Shown here: piece by piece, positions 1 through 9,455 of the stretch | Numbering within the stretch: position 1 is the stretch's first letter | How the letters are laid out: each line of letters starts with the position of its first letter | Source of the DNA: an uncultured Lachnospiraceae bacterium | GTDB lineage: Bacteria; Bacillota; Clostridia; Lachnospirales; Lachnospiraceae | DNA length: 64,000 nt | Direction: 5' to 3' | Assembly: GCA_947089905.1 (NCBI GenBank) | Contig: CAMUMG010000008.1 | Location: forward strand, 62,001 to 126,000 | The notes under the pieces: generated by a model | Told to the model about the DNA's origin: nothing | Seen by the model: the letters and a program-made list of their open reading frames with translations, nothing else | Database searches by the model: none | Position numbers and translations under genes: made by a program

Positions 1-59
1 AATCTATACCTCCATTCCCTTTTTATCAGACGAACTTTTCATATCTCGTCTTTGTCTTT

Positions 60-88
60 ATTCTAACTGATATTAATTAAAACTTCAA
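60..88 (-). promoter_or_regulatory. Promoter of a divergent gene lying left of the window
   Basis: On the minus strand TTGAAG (83-88) and TAGAAT (60-65) are 17 bases apart. A GGAGG ribosome binding site (9-13, minus strand) follows, so a gene reading leftwards probably starts just outside the window. A short inverted repeat, AGACGA (28-33) with TCGTCT (46-51), lies in the leader. The gene itself is not visible, so the assignment rests on these signals alone. Confidence 0.5.
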
Positions 89-110
89 GGATAAAGCTAA
101 AAAACTTTAT

Positions 111-139
111 TTGACTTACTAATTCAGGCATGTTAAAAT
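111..139 (+). promoter_or_regulatory. Sigma-A-type promoter of the hydratase gene
   Basis: TTGACT (111-116), a 17-base spacer, and TAAAAT (134-139) with an upstream TG at 131-132 (extended -10). The AGGAGG ribosome binding site follows at 161-166. Confidence 0.7.
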
Positions 140-176
140 AATTTTTATTAAAATAGCGTTAGGAGGATATTTTTGG

Positions 177-2468
177 ATGAAACTTTTTGAACGAGGAGCT
201 TATGTTATTGAGGGCAAACAGATTATAGAAGAAAAAGATGATATAGATATTAAATTAGCAAAAGAGTTAGGAAATGACATTCCAACAAAACAAGAAGCAG
301 CAGAAAATACAATAACATATGGAATTTTAAAGGCACATAATACTTCCGAAACAATGGACAAGCTAAAACTAAAGTTTGATAAATTAACTTCGCATGATAT
401 TACGTTTGTAGGCATTATACAGACAGCGCGGGCAAGTGGACTGACAGAATTTCCAGTGCCATATGTACTGACAAACTGTCATAATAGTCTTTGTGCAGTT
501 GGAGGGACAATCAACGAAGATGATCATATGTTTGGACTATCTTGTGCAAAACGCTATGGCGGAATGTATGTACCACCACATCAGGCAGTGATTCATCAAT
601 TTGCAAGAGAAATGCTTGCAAGCGGCGGAGCAATGATTTTAGGATCGGATTCTCATACAAGATATGGAGCACTTGGCACAATGGCAGTTGGAGAGGGTGG
701 CCCAGAATTAGTAAAGCAACTATTAAATAAGACCTATGATATTAATATGCCAAAGGTAGTTGGAGTCTATTTAACTGGAAAACCAAGCAAGGGGGTAGGC
801 CCACAGGATATTGCACTGGCAATTATCGGTGCTGTGTTTGCAAATGGATATGTCAATAATAAGGTAATGGAGTTTTTAGGAGATGGCATAGAAAATTTAA
901 GTGTAGACTACCGAATTGGTATTGATGTTATGACAACAGAAACTACTTGTCTTTCTTCCATTTGGCAGACTGATGATAAAGTAAAAGAGTTCTATGAAAT
1001 TCATGGAAGAAGAGAAGATTATAAAGAGCTTATACCTAAAAAAGTTGCTTATTATGATAATTTTATTTATATTGACCTATCAGAAATTAAGCCAATGATT
1101 GCAATGCCTTTCCATCCAAGTAATGTATATACGATTGAAGAGCTCAATGAAAATTTAATGGATATTTTGGATGATGTAGAAAAGAAAGCATTAATCAGCT
1201 TAAATCAAAATAAGGTATCTTATACTTTAAAGGATAAAGTGAGAAATGGAAGACTATATGTAGATCAGGGTGTTATTGCTGGATGTGCAGGTGGTGGATT
1301 TGAAAATATCTGTGATGCAGCAGATATTTTAAATGGGAAATATATTGGAGCAGATGAATTTTCTCTTAGTGTCTATCCAGCCAGTCAACCGATTTTTATG
1401 GAATTAGTAAAAAATGGAACTGTAGCAAAACTGTTAGAAACAGGTGCAACGGTAAGAACAGCATTTTGTGGACCATGTTTTGGTGCAGGAGATGTACCTG
1501 CAAATAACGGCTTTAGTATTCGTCATTCCACTAGAAATTTTCCAAATAGAGAAGGTTCGAAAGTAACAAATGGACAAATTGCATCCGTAGCCTTAATGGA
1601 TGCCCGCTCTATTGCAGCAACAGCAGCAAATCGAGGATATTTAACTTCAGCACAAGAATTTGATGGAGAATTTTTAAAACCTAAGTATTTTTTTGATAGT
1701 AAAATCTATGAAAACAGAGTATATAATGGAGTTGGAAGGCCAGACACGTCTGTTGAAATTAAATTTGGTCCGGGAATTAAGGATTGGCCAAAGATGGAAC
1801 GCCTGACAGAAGATCTGGTGCTGAAAGTAGTGTCTGTTATTTTAGATCCAGTAACAACAACAGACGAGTTAATTCCTTCTGGTGAAACTTCTTCCTACCG
1901 TTCTAATCCACTTGGACTAGCAGAATTTACACTTTCAAGAAAGGATCCTGCCTATGTTGGTCGTGCTAAACAGGTACATCAGGCAGAAAAAGCAAGAGTA
2001 ATTGCAAAGACAGCAGAGGACATTTATGAAGCAAACAGAGAAGTAGAACATATTTTTAAAAAGATCAATGAAAAATTTTCAGTAGATCCAAAAGAAACAG
2101 AGATTGGGAGTGTAATTTATGCAGTAAAGCCAGGGGATGGCTCTGCCAGAGAACAAGCCGCAAGCTGCCAGAAAGTATTAGGAGGACTTGCCAATATTGC
2201 TAAAGAATATGCGACAAAGAGATATCGTTCGAATCTGATCAACTGGGGTATGTTGCCATTTATTTTAACAGAAGAACTGCCATTTAAAAATGGAGATTAT
2301 TTATATATTAAAGATATCCGAAGAGCAATTCAAAATGGAGAATCCGAAGTAAAGGCATATATCGTTGGAGAGGAAATGAAAGAATTTACATTAACCCTTG
2401 GAGAACTGACAAAAGACGAGCGAGATATTATTTTAGAAGGATGTTTAATTAATTATTATAGAAAATAA
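177..2468 (+). CDS. Aconitase-superfamily hydratase (YbhJ-like)
   Basis: The 763-residue protein belongs to the aconitase/isopropylmalate isomerase superfamily of [4Fe-4S] hydro-lyases. Its length is close to that of E. coli YbhJ, whose substrate is not established. Visible landmarks are the DSHTRYG segment near residue 157, a cysteine in AGCAGGG near 369 and the CGPC pair near 430, which together supply the expected cluster ligands. The C-terminal swivel-like part is on the same chain. The ATG at 177 is preceded by AGGAGG at an ideal distance and by its own promoter. A terminator follows, so it is probably monocistronic. It is not a standard AcnA by sequence, and I cannot name its substrate; a citrate-type role is possible but unproven. 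Confidence 0.85.
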   Translation: MKLFERGAYVIEGKQIIEEKDDIDIKLAKELGNDIPTKQEAAENTITYGILKAHNTSETMDKLKLKFDKLTSHDITFVGIIQTARASGLTEFPVPYVLTNCHNSLCAVGGTINEDDHMFGLSCAKRYGGMYVPPHQAVIHQFAREMLASGGAMILGSDSHTRYGALGTMAVGEGGPELVKQLLNKTYDINMPKVVGVYLTGKPSKGVGPQDIALAIIGAVFANGYVNNKVMEFLGDGIENLSVDYRIGIDVMTTETTCLSSIWQTDDKVKEFYEIHGRREDYKELIPKKVAYYDNFIYIDLSEIKPMIAMPFHPSNVYTIEELNENLMDILDDVEKKALISLNQNKVSYTLKDKVRNGRLYVDQGVIAGCAGGGFENICDAADILNGKYIGADEFSLSVYPASQPIFMELVKNGTVAKLLETGATVRTAFCGPCFGAGDVPANNGFSIRHSTRNFPNREGSKVTNGQIASVALMDARSIAATAANRGYLTSAQEFDGEFLKPKYFFDSKIYENRVYNGVGRPDTSVEIKFGPGIKDWPKMERLTEDLVLKVVSVILDPVTTTDELIPSGETSSYRSNPLGLAEFTLSRKDPAYVGRAKQVHQAEKARVIAKTAEDIYEANREVEHIFKKINEKFSVDPKETEIGSVIYAVKPGDGSAREQAASCQKVLGGLANIAKEYATKRYRSNLINWGMLPFILTEELPFKNGDYLYIKDIRRAIQNGESEVKAYIVGEEMKEFTLTLGELTKDERDIILEGCLINYYRK

Positions 2469-2480
2469 TAGAGATATTGA

Positions 2481-2513
2481 AAATACTCCCTTGTTTAAAA
2501 AGGGAGTATTTTT
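2481..2513 (+). terminator. Rho-independent terminator after the hydratase gene
   Basis: A perfect 12-base stem, AAATACTCCCTT (2481-2492) with AAGGGAGTATTT (2500-2511), a 7-base loop and a short T run. Confidence 0.85.
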
Positions 2514-2543
2514 ATAATAAAAAATGTATTCATAATTTTTTCT

Positions 2544-2572
2544 TTGACAGTTAATTAAGGAAAGCTTATAAT
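2544..2572 (+). promoter_or_regulatory. Consensus promoter of the first cardiolipin synthase operon
   Basis: TTGACA (2544-2549), 17 bases, TATAAT (2567-2572): both hexamers match the sigma-A consensus exactly. It lies between the hydratase terminator and the cls-cls-GNAT-folD run and probably drives all four genes. Confidence 0.85.
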
Positions 2573-2614
2573 GAAGAATTATAAAAGATTTTGCAGAAGA
2601 AAAGGATGAAACAC

Positions 2615-4144
2615 ATGAAATTTCTAAAGAGAATTTTAAGCAGAATCGTAATTGTAGGACTACTGATAGCACTACAAGTAGTTTGGGTTGTTGTGGTAAT
2701 GCACAAACTGATTGCCTATTCCATCTGGATTGATATTATATTAAAGTGTATTAGTTTAACGGCTGTTCTCATTTTAGTAGGTAAAGAGATGAATCCAGCG
2801 GTAAAATTGGCATGGGTTGTTCCAATCCTTGCCTTTCCTCTATTTGGAGGGTTGATGTATTTACTATTATATGAGAGAAAACCAACGAAACATCTACGAA
2901 AGGAGTTAGAGGATTCCGATAAAAAAATTATGCCTTTACTGACACAGGATTTTAAGGTTTTAAATGTTTTAGACAATACAGACCGAACATATTTCTGTCA
3001 AGAGGAGTATATTAGAAATTATTCTGGCTTTCCGATGTATGAACATACAAAAACAGTATATTTTAAGTCAGGAGAGGAAAATTATGAAGTTCTGCTAAAT
3101 GAGCTAAAGAGGGCAGAGCATTTTATTTTTATGGAATATTTTATTTTACATGATGGGGTAATGTGGAATTCTATTTTTGAGATTTTAAAACAAAAAGCTA
3201 GGGAGGGATTGGATGTACGGTTAATTTATGATGATGTGGGAAGTCTTATGTATCTGCCCTATCGGTATTATGAAGAAGTAGAGCAATATGGAATTCGCTG
3301 CGAAGCATTTAATCATTTTGTACCATATCTATCTGTTGTAATGAACCATAGAGATCACCGTAAAATTACCGTAATTGACGGTCATACTGGATTTACAGGC
3401 GGAATTAATTTAGGAGATGAATATATTAATCTAACTCATGAGTATGGTTATTGGAAAGACACTGGAATTATGTTAAAAGGAGAAGCTGTTTGGAGTTTAA
3501 CAGTAATGTTTTTAAGCTTATGGAATGGTCTGCGACCGACAGATCTTACTTTTGATTCTTTTCGACCTCATCAGTTTCATGTACAGGAATTTTCTGGATG
3601 TGGTTATGTACAACCCTATAGCGATACACCACTAGATGATGAAAATGTAGGAGAAAATGTATATCTAAATATGATTCATGCTTCGGAACATTATATTTAT
3701 ATTTTTAATCCCTATTTAATTATTGATAATGAGATGATGACAGCACTTTGTCTTGCTGCAAAACGTGGAGTAGATGTAAGGATTGTTACTCCGGGGGTAT
3801 CTGATAGTAAAGTAGTATTTTGGCTGGCAGATTCTTATTTTCCACAACTGACTGCAAATGGTGTAAAAGTCTATATGTATAATCCGGGGTTTATTCATGC
3901 GAAAGTATTTTTGTGTGATGATAAGGCAGCATGTGTGGGCACTTTTAATATGGATTATCGAAGTTTATATCTACATTTTGAATGTGGAGTATTTCTCTAT
4001 AAGACAGAATCAATTTCCTCTATAAAGGAAGATATGCTAGAGACACTCAAACAAAGTACATTACTGACACAAGAAACACTAAAAAGGAGTTTACCAATGC
4101 GTTTTTGCCAACGTATATTACGGGTAATTGCACCTTTATTATAG
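2615..4144 (+). CDS. Cardiolipin synthase (phospholipase D family), copy 1
   Basis: Makes cardiolipin by transferring a phosphatidyl group between phosphatidylglycerol molecules at the cytoplasmic membrane. Hydrophobic helices occupy roughly the first 80 residues. Two intact HxKx4D motifs follow: HRKITVID near residue 248 and HAKVFLCD near 428, the latter followed by GTFNMD. The length (509 residues) is normal for bacterial Cls. The frame is open from a TTG at 2591 and has another ATG at 2606. I chose ATG 2615 because AAAAGG (2600-2605) sits 9 bases ahead and the protein then starts directly before the first membrane helix. A close paralogue follows 28 bases downstream and a third copy lies at 9456. 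Confidence 0.9.
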   Translation: MKFLKRILSRIVIVGLLIALQVVWVVVVMHKLIAYSIWIDIILKCISLTAVLILVGKEMNPAVKLAWVVPILAFPLFGGLMYLLLYERKPTKHLRKELEDSDKKIMPLLTQDFKVLNVLDNTDRTYFCQEEYIRNYSGFPMYEHTKTVYFKSGEENYEVLLNELKRAEHFIFMEYFILHDGVMWNSIFEILKQKAREGLDVRLIYDDVGSLMYLPYRYYEEVEQYGIRCEAFNHFVPYLSVVMNHRDHRKITVIDGHTGFTGGINLGDEYINLTHEYGYWKDTGIMLKGEAVWSLTVMFLSLWNGLRPTDLTFDSFRPHQFHVQEFSGCGYVQPYSDTPLDDENVGENVYLNMIHASEHYIYIFNPYLIIDNEMMTALCLAAKRGVDVRIVTPGVSDSKVVFWLADSYFPQLTANGVKVYMYNPGFIHAKVFLCDDKAACVGTFNMDYRSLYLHFECGVFLYKTESISSIKEDMLETLKQSTLLTQETLKRSLPMRFCQRILRVIAPLL

Positions 4145-4172
4145 TGAAGACACAAAAGGGGAGGAAATTGTC

Positions 4173-5714
4173 ATGAAATCAAAAAAAAAGATTGTCAATC
4201 GAATTTTTAACCGAATCTTTCTTGTAGGGATCTTACTTGTAATTCAAGTAATATGGTTTATTATCTTTTTACTGGATTTAACAAGCCAGTCTTGGTGGAT
4301 CAATATTTTATTTACTTTTATCAGTATTTTAGCAGTTTTACTTGTAATTAATAAAGAAGATAATCCTGCCTATAAGTTAGCTTGGGTTATTCCAATTCTA
4401 TGTTTTCCACTGTTTGGTGGATTGCTTTATGTTTTTTGTGGAAATAAAAAGCCTGCAAGAAAGTTGAGGCGGAAAATCGAATGGGCAGATACATTATTAG
4501 AAGGATATCGAAAACAGGATAAAACAATCTTAAAAGAAATTGCTACTCTTGATAAAGGGGTTTTAGGTCAGGTAAAATATTTGAGCAATATTGTGAAATT
4601 TCCAATTTATAAAAATACGATAACACAATATTTTGAAAGTGGAGAGAAAAACTTTCCTGTTATGCTAAAAGAGTTAAAAAAAGCAGAGCATTTTATTTTT
4701 ATGGAATATTTTATTATCCATGATGGAAGAATGTGGGGGGATATTTTAGATATTTTAAAACAAAAGGCAAAACAAGGGGTAGAAGTCAGACTACTCTATG
4801 ATGATTTTGGCTCACTAACTACATTACCATATCAATATTATAGAGAATTGGAACAATATGGAATTCACTGTGAAGCCTTTAATCCCGTTGTTCCTATTCT
4901 TTCTATTGTAATGAATAATAGAGATCACAGAAAAATTTTGATAATTGATGGACATACTGGATTTACGGGTGGAATTAATTTATCAGATGAATATATTAAT
5001 GAAAAAGAGCGATTTGGCTATTGGAAAGATACTGGAATCATGCTAAAGGGAGAAGCAGTTTGGAATCTGACGCTTATGTTTTTAGAGATTTGGAATGCCT
5101 TGCGTCCAACGGATCAAAATTTTGAAAAGTTTCTACCACATTACTATCATCCAGAGCCATTTGAAGATGATGGATATGTACAACCATACGGAGATAGTCC
5201 ATTAGATGAAGAAACAGTTGGAGAAAATGTCTATTTGAATATTATTAATACGGCACAAGAATATTTATATGTCTTTACCCCTTATTTAATTATTGATAAT
5301 GAAATGATAACAGCACTATGTTTAGCTGCCAAAAGAGGAGTAGATATAAGAATTGTTACTCCTCAAATTCCAGATAAAAAAACAGTTTTTTGCTTGACAC
5401 AATCCTATTATCGACAACTAAGTGAGTCAGGTGTTAAAATTTATCAGTTTACTCCGGGATTTATTCATGCAAAATGTATGGTTTGCGATGATAAAGTTGC
5501 AACAGTAGGAACGATTAATTTAGATTATCGAAGTTTATATCTACATTTTGAATGCGGAGTATTTCTCTATCAAACAAAAAGTGTTTTGGCAGTAAAAGAA
5601 GATGCAAAAAAGACTATTGAGAAAAGTACATTTATTACACCAGAATTAATGAAACAGGGATTTTTTAAAAATTTATGGCAAGCAGTTTTACGATTGTTTG
5701 CACCATTGATGTAG
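4173..5714 (+). CDS. Cardiolipin synthase (phospholipase D family), copy 2
   Basis: The same family and layout as the gene immediately upstream, and clearly a tandem duplicate. N-terminal membrane helices are followed by HRKILIID near residue 252 and HAKCMVCD near 432, so both catalytic HxKx4D motifs are complete. The ATG at 4173 is preceded by GGGGAGG (4158-4164). The open frame reaches back to 4128, overlapping the first gene, but those codons precede the ribosome binding site and are unlikely to be translated. The 28-base gap and lack of a terminator indicate co-transcription with copy 1. The duplicates have diverged at many positions, which argues against a very recent duplication and allows different substrate preferences. 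Confidence 0.9.
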   Translation: MKSKKKIVNRIFNRIFLVGILLVIQVIWFIIFLLDLTSQSWWINILFTFISILAVLLVINKEDNPAYKLAWVIPILCFPLFGGLLYVFCGNKKPARKLRRKIEWADTLLEGYRKQDKTILKEIATLDKGVLGQVKYLSNIVKFPIYKNTITQYFESGEKNFPVMLKELKKAEHFIFMEYFIIHDGRMWGDILDILKQKAKQGVEVRLLYDDFGSLTTLPYQYYRELEQYGIHCEAFNPVVPILSIVMNNRDHRKILIIDGHTGFTGGINLSDEYINEKERFGYWKDTGIMLKGEAVWNLTLMFLEIWNALRPTDQNFEKFLPHYYHPEPFEDDGYVQPYGDSPLDEETVGENVYLNIINTAQEYLYVFTPYLIIDNEMITALCLAAKRGVDIRIVTPQIPDKKTVFCLTQSYYRQLSESGVKIYQFTPGFIHAKCMVCDDKVATVGTINLDYRSLYLHFECGVFLYQTKSVLAVKEDAKKTIEKSTFITPELMKQGFFKNLWQAVLRLFAPLM

Positions 5715-5728
5715 GGAGAGTATAATTT

Positions 5729-6199
5729 ATGATAATACGAAGAGCAAAACAGGAAGATATTCCAGAAATAAATCGTCTGTTAGTTCAGGTAAATATGGTA
5801 CATCATAATGGCAGACCGGATTTATTTAAAGCTGGAGGCAAGAAATATACCGATGATCAATTAGTATCAATTTTTCAAACAGATACATCACCTGTTTTTA
5901 TTGCAGAGAGGGAACAAGGGAAAATAGCGGGGTATGCCTTTTGTATATTTTTACAGCATCCTAATGATAATATTTTGACAGATATTAAAACGCTATATAT
6001 CGATGATCTATGTGTTGATGAAACAATTCGAGGACAGCATATTGGTACAAAACTTTACAAGGCAGTAGTTGATTTTGCAAGAAAACAGGGGTGTTATAAT
6101 GTAACACTAAATGTATGGAGTTGTAATAACAGTGCAGAGGAATTTTATAAAAAATGCGGAATGAAGCCACAAAAAATAGAGATGGAGGTTATTTTATGA
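5729..6199 (+). CDS. GNAT-family N-acetyltransferase
   Basis: A 156-residue single-domain GCN5-related acetyltransferase. The acetyl-CoA-binding segment is visible as the DDLCVDE strand followed by [10 protein letters not shown] near residues 93-112, and the C-terminal [18 protein letters not shown] is typical of the fold. The substrate cannot be read from sequence. AGGGAGAG precedes the ATG. The stop TGA overlaps the folD ATG as ATGA (6196-6199), implying translational coupling with folD and co-transcription with the cardiolipin synthases. A functional link to lipid or folate metabolism is only suggested by position. Confidence 0.85.
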   Translation: MIIRRAKQEDIPEINRLLVQVNMVHHNGRPDLFKAGGKKYTDDQLVSIFQTDTSPVFIAEREQGKIAGYAFCIFLQHPNDNILTDIKTLYIDDLCVDETIRGQHIGTKLYKAVVDFARKQGCYNVTLNVWSCNNSAEEFYKKCGMKPQKIEMEVIL

Positions 6200-7038
6200 A
6201 TAATTTTATAATTGATGGAAAAGAAATTTCTGCTCAGATTAAAGAGGAGGTAAAAAAAGAGGCAGAAAGACAAAAAGAAAAGGGGAAAAAAGCAACGCTT
6301 GCTGTTATTTTAGTAGGAAATGATCCTGCTTCAAAAGTTTATGTAAAAAATAAAAAAAAGGCATGTGAGTATGTAGGAATTCAATCTCTATCCTATGAAC
6401 TTCCAGAAGAAACGACAGAAGAAGAGTTATTACAAAAAATAGAGGAATTAAATAAACAAAAAGATATTACTGGAATCTTAGTACAACTTCCACTGCCGTC
6501 ACATATTGATGAAGATAAAGTTATTTGTGCAATTTCGCCTAAAAAAGATGTAGATGGATTTCATCCGCAGAATGTAGGAAATTTAAGTATTGGAAGAAGC
6601 GGTTTTGTATCTTGTACCCCTGCAGGAGTGATTGAATTATTAAAACGCTCAAACATTGAGATAGAAGGAAAAGAATGTGTTGTTGTTGGACGTAGCAATA
6701 TTGTTGGAAAGCCAATGGCAATGCTTTTGCTTCGAGAAAATGCAACTGTAACGGTTTGTCATTCTAAAACCAAAAATTTAAAAGAGGTGACAAAACGAGC
6801 GGACATTTTAATTGCAGCAGTTGGAAGACCTAAATTTTTTACCGCAAACTATATAAAAGAAGGGGCAGTTGTTATTGATGTTGGAATCCATAGAGATGAA
6901 AAAAATCAACTTTGTGGAGATGTAGATTTTGAACAGGTAGCAGAACATACCAGTGCCATCACTCCCGTTCCGGGAGGAGTAGGTCCAATGACAATTGCTA
7001 TGTTAATGAAAAACTGTCTAAATGCAATTAAAGACTAA
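6196..7038 (+). CDS. folD: Bifunctional methylenetetrahydrofolate dehydrogenase/cyclohydrolase
   Basis: Interconverts 5,10-methylene-, 5,10-methenyl- and 10-formyl-tetrahydrofolate using NADP in the cytoplasm. Diagnostic stretches are [14 protein letters not shown] with the catalytic lysine, VQLPLP, the Rossmann segment [12 protein letters not shown] and the C-terminal [11 protein letters not shown]. The 280-residue length is standard. I start it at ATG 6196, which follows GGAGG (6184-6188), rather than at the upstream in-frame ATG 6154 inside the GNAT gene. The start overlaps the preceding stop by four bases. It is the last gene of the run that begins with the cardiolipin synthases; no clear terminator follows, but a new consensus promoter begins 13 bases beyond the stop. 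Confidence 0.96.
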   Translation: MNNFIIDGKEISAQIKEEVKKEAERQKEKGKKATLAVILVGNDPASKVYVKNKKKACEYVGIQSLSYELPEETTEEELLQKIEELNKQKDITGILVQLPLPSHIDEDKVICAISPKKDVDGFHPQNVGNLSIGRSGFVSCTPAGVIELLKRSNIEIEGKECVVVGRSNIVGKPMAMLLLRENATVTVCHSKTKNLKEVTKRADILIAAVGRPKFFTANYIKEGAVVIDVGIHRDEKNQLCGDVDFEQVAEHTSAITPVPGGVGPMTIAMLMKNCLNAIKD

Positions 7039-7051
7039 AGTAAAAAAGGGA

Positions 7052-7080
7052 TTGACAAACCAAAGTACAGTCGTTATAAT
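7052..7080 (+). promoter_or_regulatory. Consensus promoter of yceD-rpmF
   Basis: TTGACA (7052-7057), 17 bases, TATAAT (7075-7080): an exact sigma-A consensus just after folD and 42 bases before the yceD start, as expected for a ribosomal protein operon. Confidence 0.85.
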
Positions 7081-7121
7081 ACAAACAGTGTGAATTTTTA
7101 GACGTTGATGAAGGAGAAAAG

Positions 7122-7649
7122 ATGTTAATTTCGCTATCAGAGATTATGAATCAAAAGAATGAAGTACGCACTATGACAGTTCCTATAGAATTAGAAAATT
7201 TTAGACGAGATGGAGCTGTTTATGATTTTGCAGATAAGGGTTCAGTATCTTTGAAACTCGAAAATTTAGGAGATAAAAAAGTAAAGATCGAGTTAAAAGC
7301 AGAAGTTTCCCTTCGTGTACCATGTGACCGCTGTTTAAAAGAAGTCATTGTACCGATTTCGGTAGATTTTTCGAAAGAGATGGATTTTAAAAAGACGGAA
7401 GAACAACGGATTAAAGATTTAGATGATACAAGTTATTTCATCGGATACGATTTAGATGTGGACGAGCTTATCTATGAGGAACTTTTGATAGGTTTCCCAA
7501 TGAAAGTTCTGTGCAAAAAAGATTGTAAAGGAATCTGCAATATCTGCGGTACTGATTTGAATCAAGGTGAGTGCGGATGTAATCGAACAGAACTAGATCC
7601 AAGAATGTCTGTTATCCGTGATATATTTAAAGAGTTTAAGGAGGTGTAA
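7122..7649 (+). CDS. yceD: YceD/DUF177-family protein
   Basis: A 175-residue member of the DUF177 family, which is nearly always encoded directly before rpmF and has been linked to 23S rRNA accumulation and large-subunit assembly. The sequence shows VPCDRCLKE near residue 68 and a C-terminal cluster of six cysteines (CKKDC, CNIC, CGC pattern, residues 127-148), which could bind a metal. The ATG follows AAGGAG. The rpmF start codon lies 2 bases beyond the stop, so the two are translationally close. The exact biochemical role is not known from sequence. Confidence 0.88.
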   Translation: MLISLSEIMNQKNEVRTMTVPIELENFRRDGAVYDFADKGSVSLKLENLGDKKVKIELKAEVSLRVPCDRCLKEVIVPISVDFSKEMDFKKTEEQRIKDLDDTSYFIGYDLDVDELIYEELLIGFPMKVLCKKDCKGICNICGTDLNQGECGCNRTELDPRMSVIRDIFKEFKEV

Positions 7650-7651
7650 CC

Positions 7652-7834
7652 GTGGGAGCAATTTGTCCAAAGAATAAACATTCTAAAGCTAGAAGAGATA
7701 GCCGTCGTGCAAATTGGAAGATGACAGTTCCGAATTTGGTAAAATGTAGCAAATGTGGAGCACTTATGATGCCACATAGAGTTTGCAAGGCTTGTGGAGC
7801 TTATAATAAGAAGGAAATCATTCCTGTTGAATAA
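7652..7834 (+). CDS. rpmF: Large ribosomal subunit protein bL32
   Basis: A 60-residue ribosomal protein with the family core SKARRDSRRANWKM and a four-cysteine zinc ribbon (CSKC and CKAC, residues 29-32 and 45-48). The start is GTG at 7652, preceded by AAGGAGG inside the end of yceD. In many Firmicutes plsX and acpP follow rpmF; here they are absent and an unrelated coiled-coil gene is found instead. Confidence 0.96.
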   Translation: MGAICPKNKHSKARRDSRRANWKMTVPNLVKCSKCGALMMPHRVCKACGAYNKKEIIPVE

Positions 7835-7851
7835 TTAGAGGAGAATATAAT

Positions 7852-8202
7852 ATGTCGGAAGCTTTTGTATATATAAATCGACAAAAACAAACAAAAAAGT
7901 TGTACGATCAATCATTAGAAACCGAAAATAATTCTCTGAAAAAAGAAAATACAGTTCTCAAAAATGAAGAGAAAAGATTATTGAATACTCTTCAGGAGAA
8001 AAATGACGTAATCAGTGCAAAAGATGACGTAATCAATGCAAAGGATAGCGTAATCAGTGCAAAAGATATGGAAATTAAACGCTTGAAAGAGATTATTACT
8101 AGTAAGCAAGAAATAATTGATGGCAAGCAAGAACTTATTCAAGATTTACAGAAAACTGCTGCTAGTATTGTAGGAAAAGCAAATCGAAAAAGAATAAGAT
8201 AA
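7852..8202 (+). CDS. Small coiled-coil protein of unknown function
   Basis: A 116-residue, highly charged protein with no membrane segment or signal peptide. Residues about 20-105 have a continuous heptad pattern expected for a coiled coil. Three near-identical seven-residue units (DVISAKD, DVINAKD, SVISAKD) lie at residues 52-72. The C-terminus is strongly basic (KANRKRIR), which could contact nucleic acid. AGAGGAG precedes the ATG, 17 bases after rpmF. The gene is followed by a long perfect hairpin. I do not recognise a family. It may be an insertion that displaced the usual rpmF neighbours. Confidence 0.6.
   Translation: MSEAFVYINRQKQTKKLYDQSLETENNSLKKENTVLKNEEKRLLNTLQEKNDVISAKDDVINAKDSVISAKDMEIKRLKEIITSKQEIIDGKQELIQDLQKTAASIVGKANRKRIR
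8005..8067 (+). repeat. Three tandem 21-bp repeats within the coiled-coil gene
   Basis: Units at 8005-8025, 8026-8046 and 8047-8067 differ from one another by a few bases and each encodes one heptad. The unit length keeps the reading frame, so copy-number change would lengthen or shorten the coiled coil without a frameshift. Confidence 0.85.
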
Positions 8203-8215
8203 CTATTTATATAGA

Positions 8216-8275
8216 AGCTGTCGTATTAAGGATTTCAGACACAAGATACACAATGAAATCCTTAATACGACAGCT
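8216..8275 (+). terminator. Long perfect hairpin, probable terminator
   Basis: A perfect 22-bp inverted repeat (8216-8237 with 8254-8275) around a 16-base loop, followed on the plus strand by CTTTATTTT. It lies between the coiled-coil gene and the convergent gene ending at 8363. It is longer and more perfect than the other terminators in the window, so it could also be a small palindromic mobile repeat. Confidence 0.65.
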
Positions 8276-8362
8276 CTTTATTTTAGTTACTTCTAATAAA
8301 TTAAAAGTAGTAGCACAACGCTCTTATATATTATATTAGTATGAATTTTTCATAAAAAACTT

Positions 8363-8704
8363 TTAAGTAAATTCTTTTATGATTTCGATTTTTGTACAAA
8401 GATGATGATTAAAATTTTCTAAATCCTCGGCAGGTATCCAAAATTCCTGATGATAAGGTGCTCCAACAGTATGTACTTGATAATTTGAAATAAAAGTATC
8501 ATCAATTTCAAAGCGGGTAACATAGCCCCTATAACCAGAACGTTCATCTTTTATATTCCATCTTCCGGCAATTTCTTCTGCATATTGTTCATTTAAAACA
8601 GGATAAAAAATGGGTTGTTCTGGTAGACGAGGTGGAAATTTAGTATATCCACTCTTTTCAATAAGAACTTTCTCTGTTTCACCAATAGGACGATATAAAA
8701 TCAT
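8363..8704 (-). CDS. Conserved small protein of the family labelled ADP-ribosylation/crystallin J1
   Basis: The 113-residue protein matches, from memory, a family of about 110 residues marked by RPIGETE near the start, FPPRLPEQPIFYPV (residues 23-36), GYVTRFEID and EFWIPAEDLE near the end. These proteins are often annotated ADP-ribosylation/crystallin J1, but I know of no demonstrated activity, and the length is far below that of ADP-ribosylglycohydrolases. AAAGGAGGG lies 7 bases before its ATG on the minus strand. It is a lone minus-strand gene between plus-strand units, with no visible partner. Confidence 0.72.
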   Translation of the reverse strand: MILYRPIGETEKVLIEKSGYTKFPPRLPEQPIFYPVLNEQYAEEIAGRWNIKDERSGYRGYVTRFEIDDTFISNYQVHTVGAPYHQEFWIPAEDLENFNHHLCTKIEIIKEFT

Positions 8705-8771
8705 ATAGTAGCCCTCCTTTTTAGTTATTATACTATTTCTTTTAATAAAAAAATACTATAATAAGTATCGC

Positions 8772-8800
8772 TTGTCAGTAAAGTTTTTCTATGATATACT
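8772..8800 (+). promoter_or_regulatory. Promoter of the phosphoesterase and third cardiolipin synthase
   Basis: TTGTCA (8772-8777), 17 bases, TATACT (8795-8800) with TG at 8792-8793 (extended -10). Confidence 0.7.
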
Positions 8801-8851
8801 ACCATTCGTGATAGGCGAACAATTTTTCGTTAAAGAAAAGAGGCAAAATAA

Positions 8852-9391
8852 GTGGTATATTTTACATCTGATTTACATTTTTATCATGATAATATTATTC
8901 GAAGTGTCAATCGTCCTTTTAAAGATTTTAATAGTATGAATAAGACATTAATAAAAAATTGGAATTCGAAGATTTCTGCAAGTGATGAAGTTTATATTTT
9001 GGGAGATGTTACAATGAAAGGACCAGAACTTGCAATGGAATGTCTGTCTCAATTAAAGGGAAGGAAATATCTGATTCATGGAAATCATGATCGTTTTGTA
9101 GCACATTCTGACTTTGATCCCTCTGTTTTTGGATGGATTAAGGAGTATGCAGAGATTACAGTTTTCAATACTCGTTTTGTATTGTTTCATTATCCTATTG
9201 CAGAATGGAACGGATATTTTAAAGGAGCAATCCATCTACATGGACATCAGCACAATCATGAAGATTATAATTTTAAAAATTTAGAGCAAGGAATTCGAAG
9301 ATTTGATGTAGGGGTAGATGCTAATTATATGTTTCCTGTAAGTGCACAAGAGATATTGGATTTTTTTCAGATGGAAATTTCTGATAAATGA
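8852..9391 (+). CDS. Calcineurin-like metallophosphoesterase
   Basis: A 179-residue cytoplasmic phosphoesterase with the full set of metal-binding motifs: SDLHFYHDN (residues 6-14), GDVTMKG near 51, GNHDR near 76 and the C-terminal HGHQHNH near 130. It resembles short phosphoesterases of the YfcE/MJ0936 type, but the substrate is not predictable. The start is GTG at 8852 with AAAGAGG 8 bases upstream. The downstream cardiolipin synthase begins 64 bases after the stop and has no promoter of its own that I can see, so the two are probably co-transcribed. Confidence 0.88.
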   Translation: MVYFTSDLHFYHDNIIRSVNRPFKDFNSMNKTLIKNWNSKISASDEVYILGDVTMKGPELAMECLSQLKGRKYLIHGNHDRFVAHSDFDPSVFGWIKEYAEITVFNTRFVLFHYPIAEWNGYFKGAIHLHGHQHNHEDYNFKNLEQGIRRFDVGVDANYMFPVSAQEILDFFQMEISDK

Positions 9392-9455
9392 ACAAATAGA
9401 TTTTTGGGAATACTACATAGTCAAAAGCAAAGCGACAGAGGATGGAAATGACTTG

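Noticed and set aside
8005-8067. CRISPR-like repeats
   Set aside because: The three units are directly adjacent without spacers and lie in frame within a coding region.
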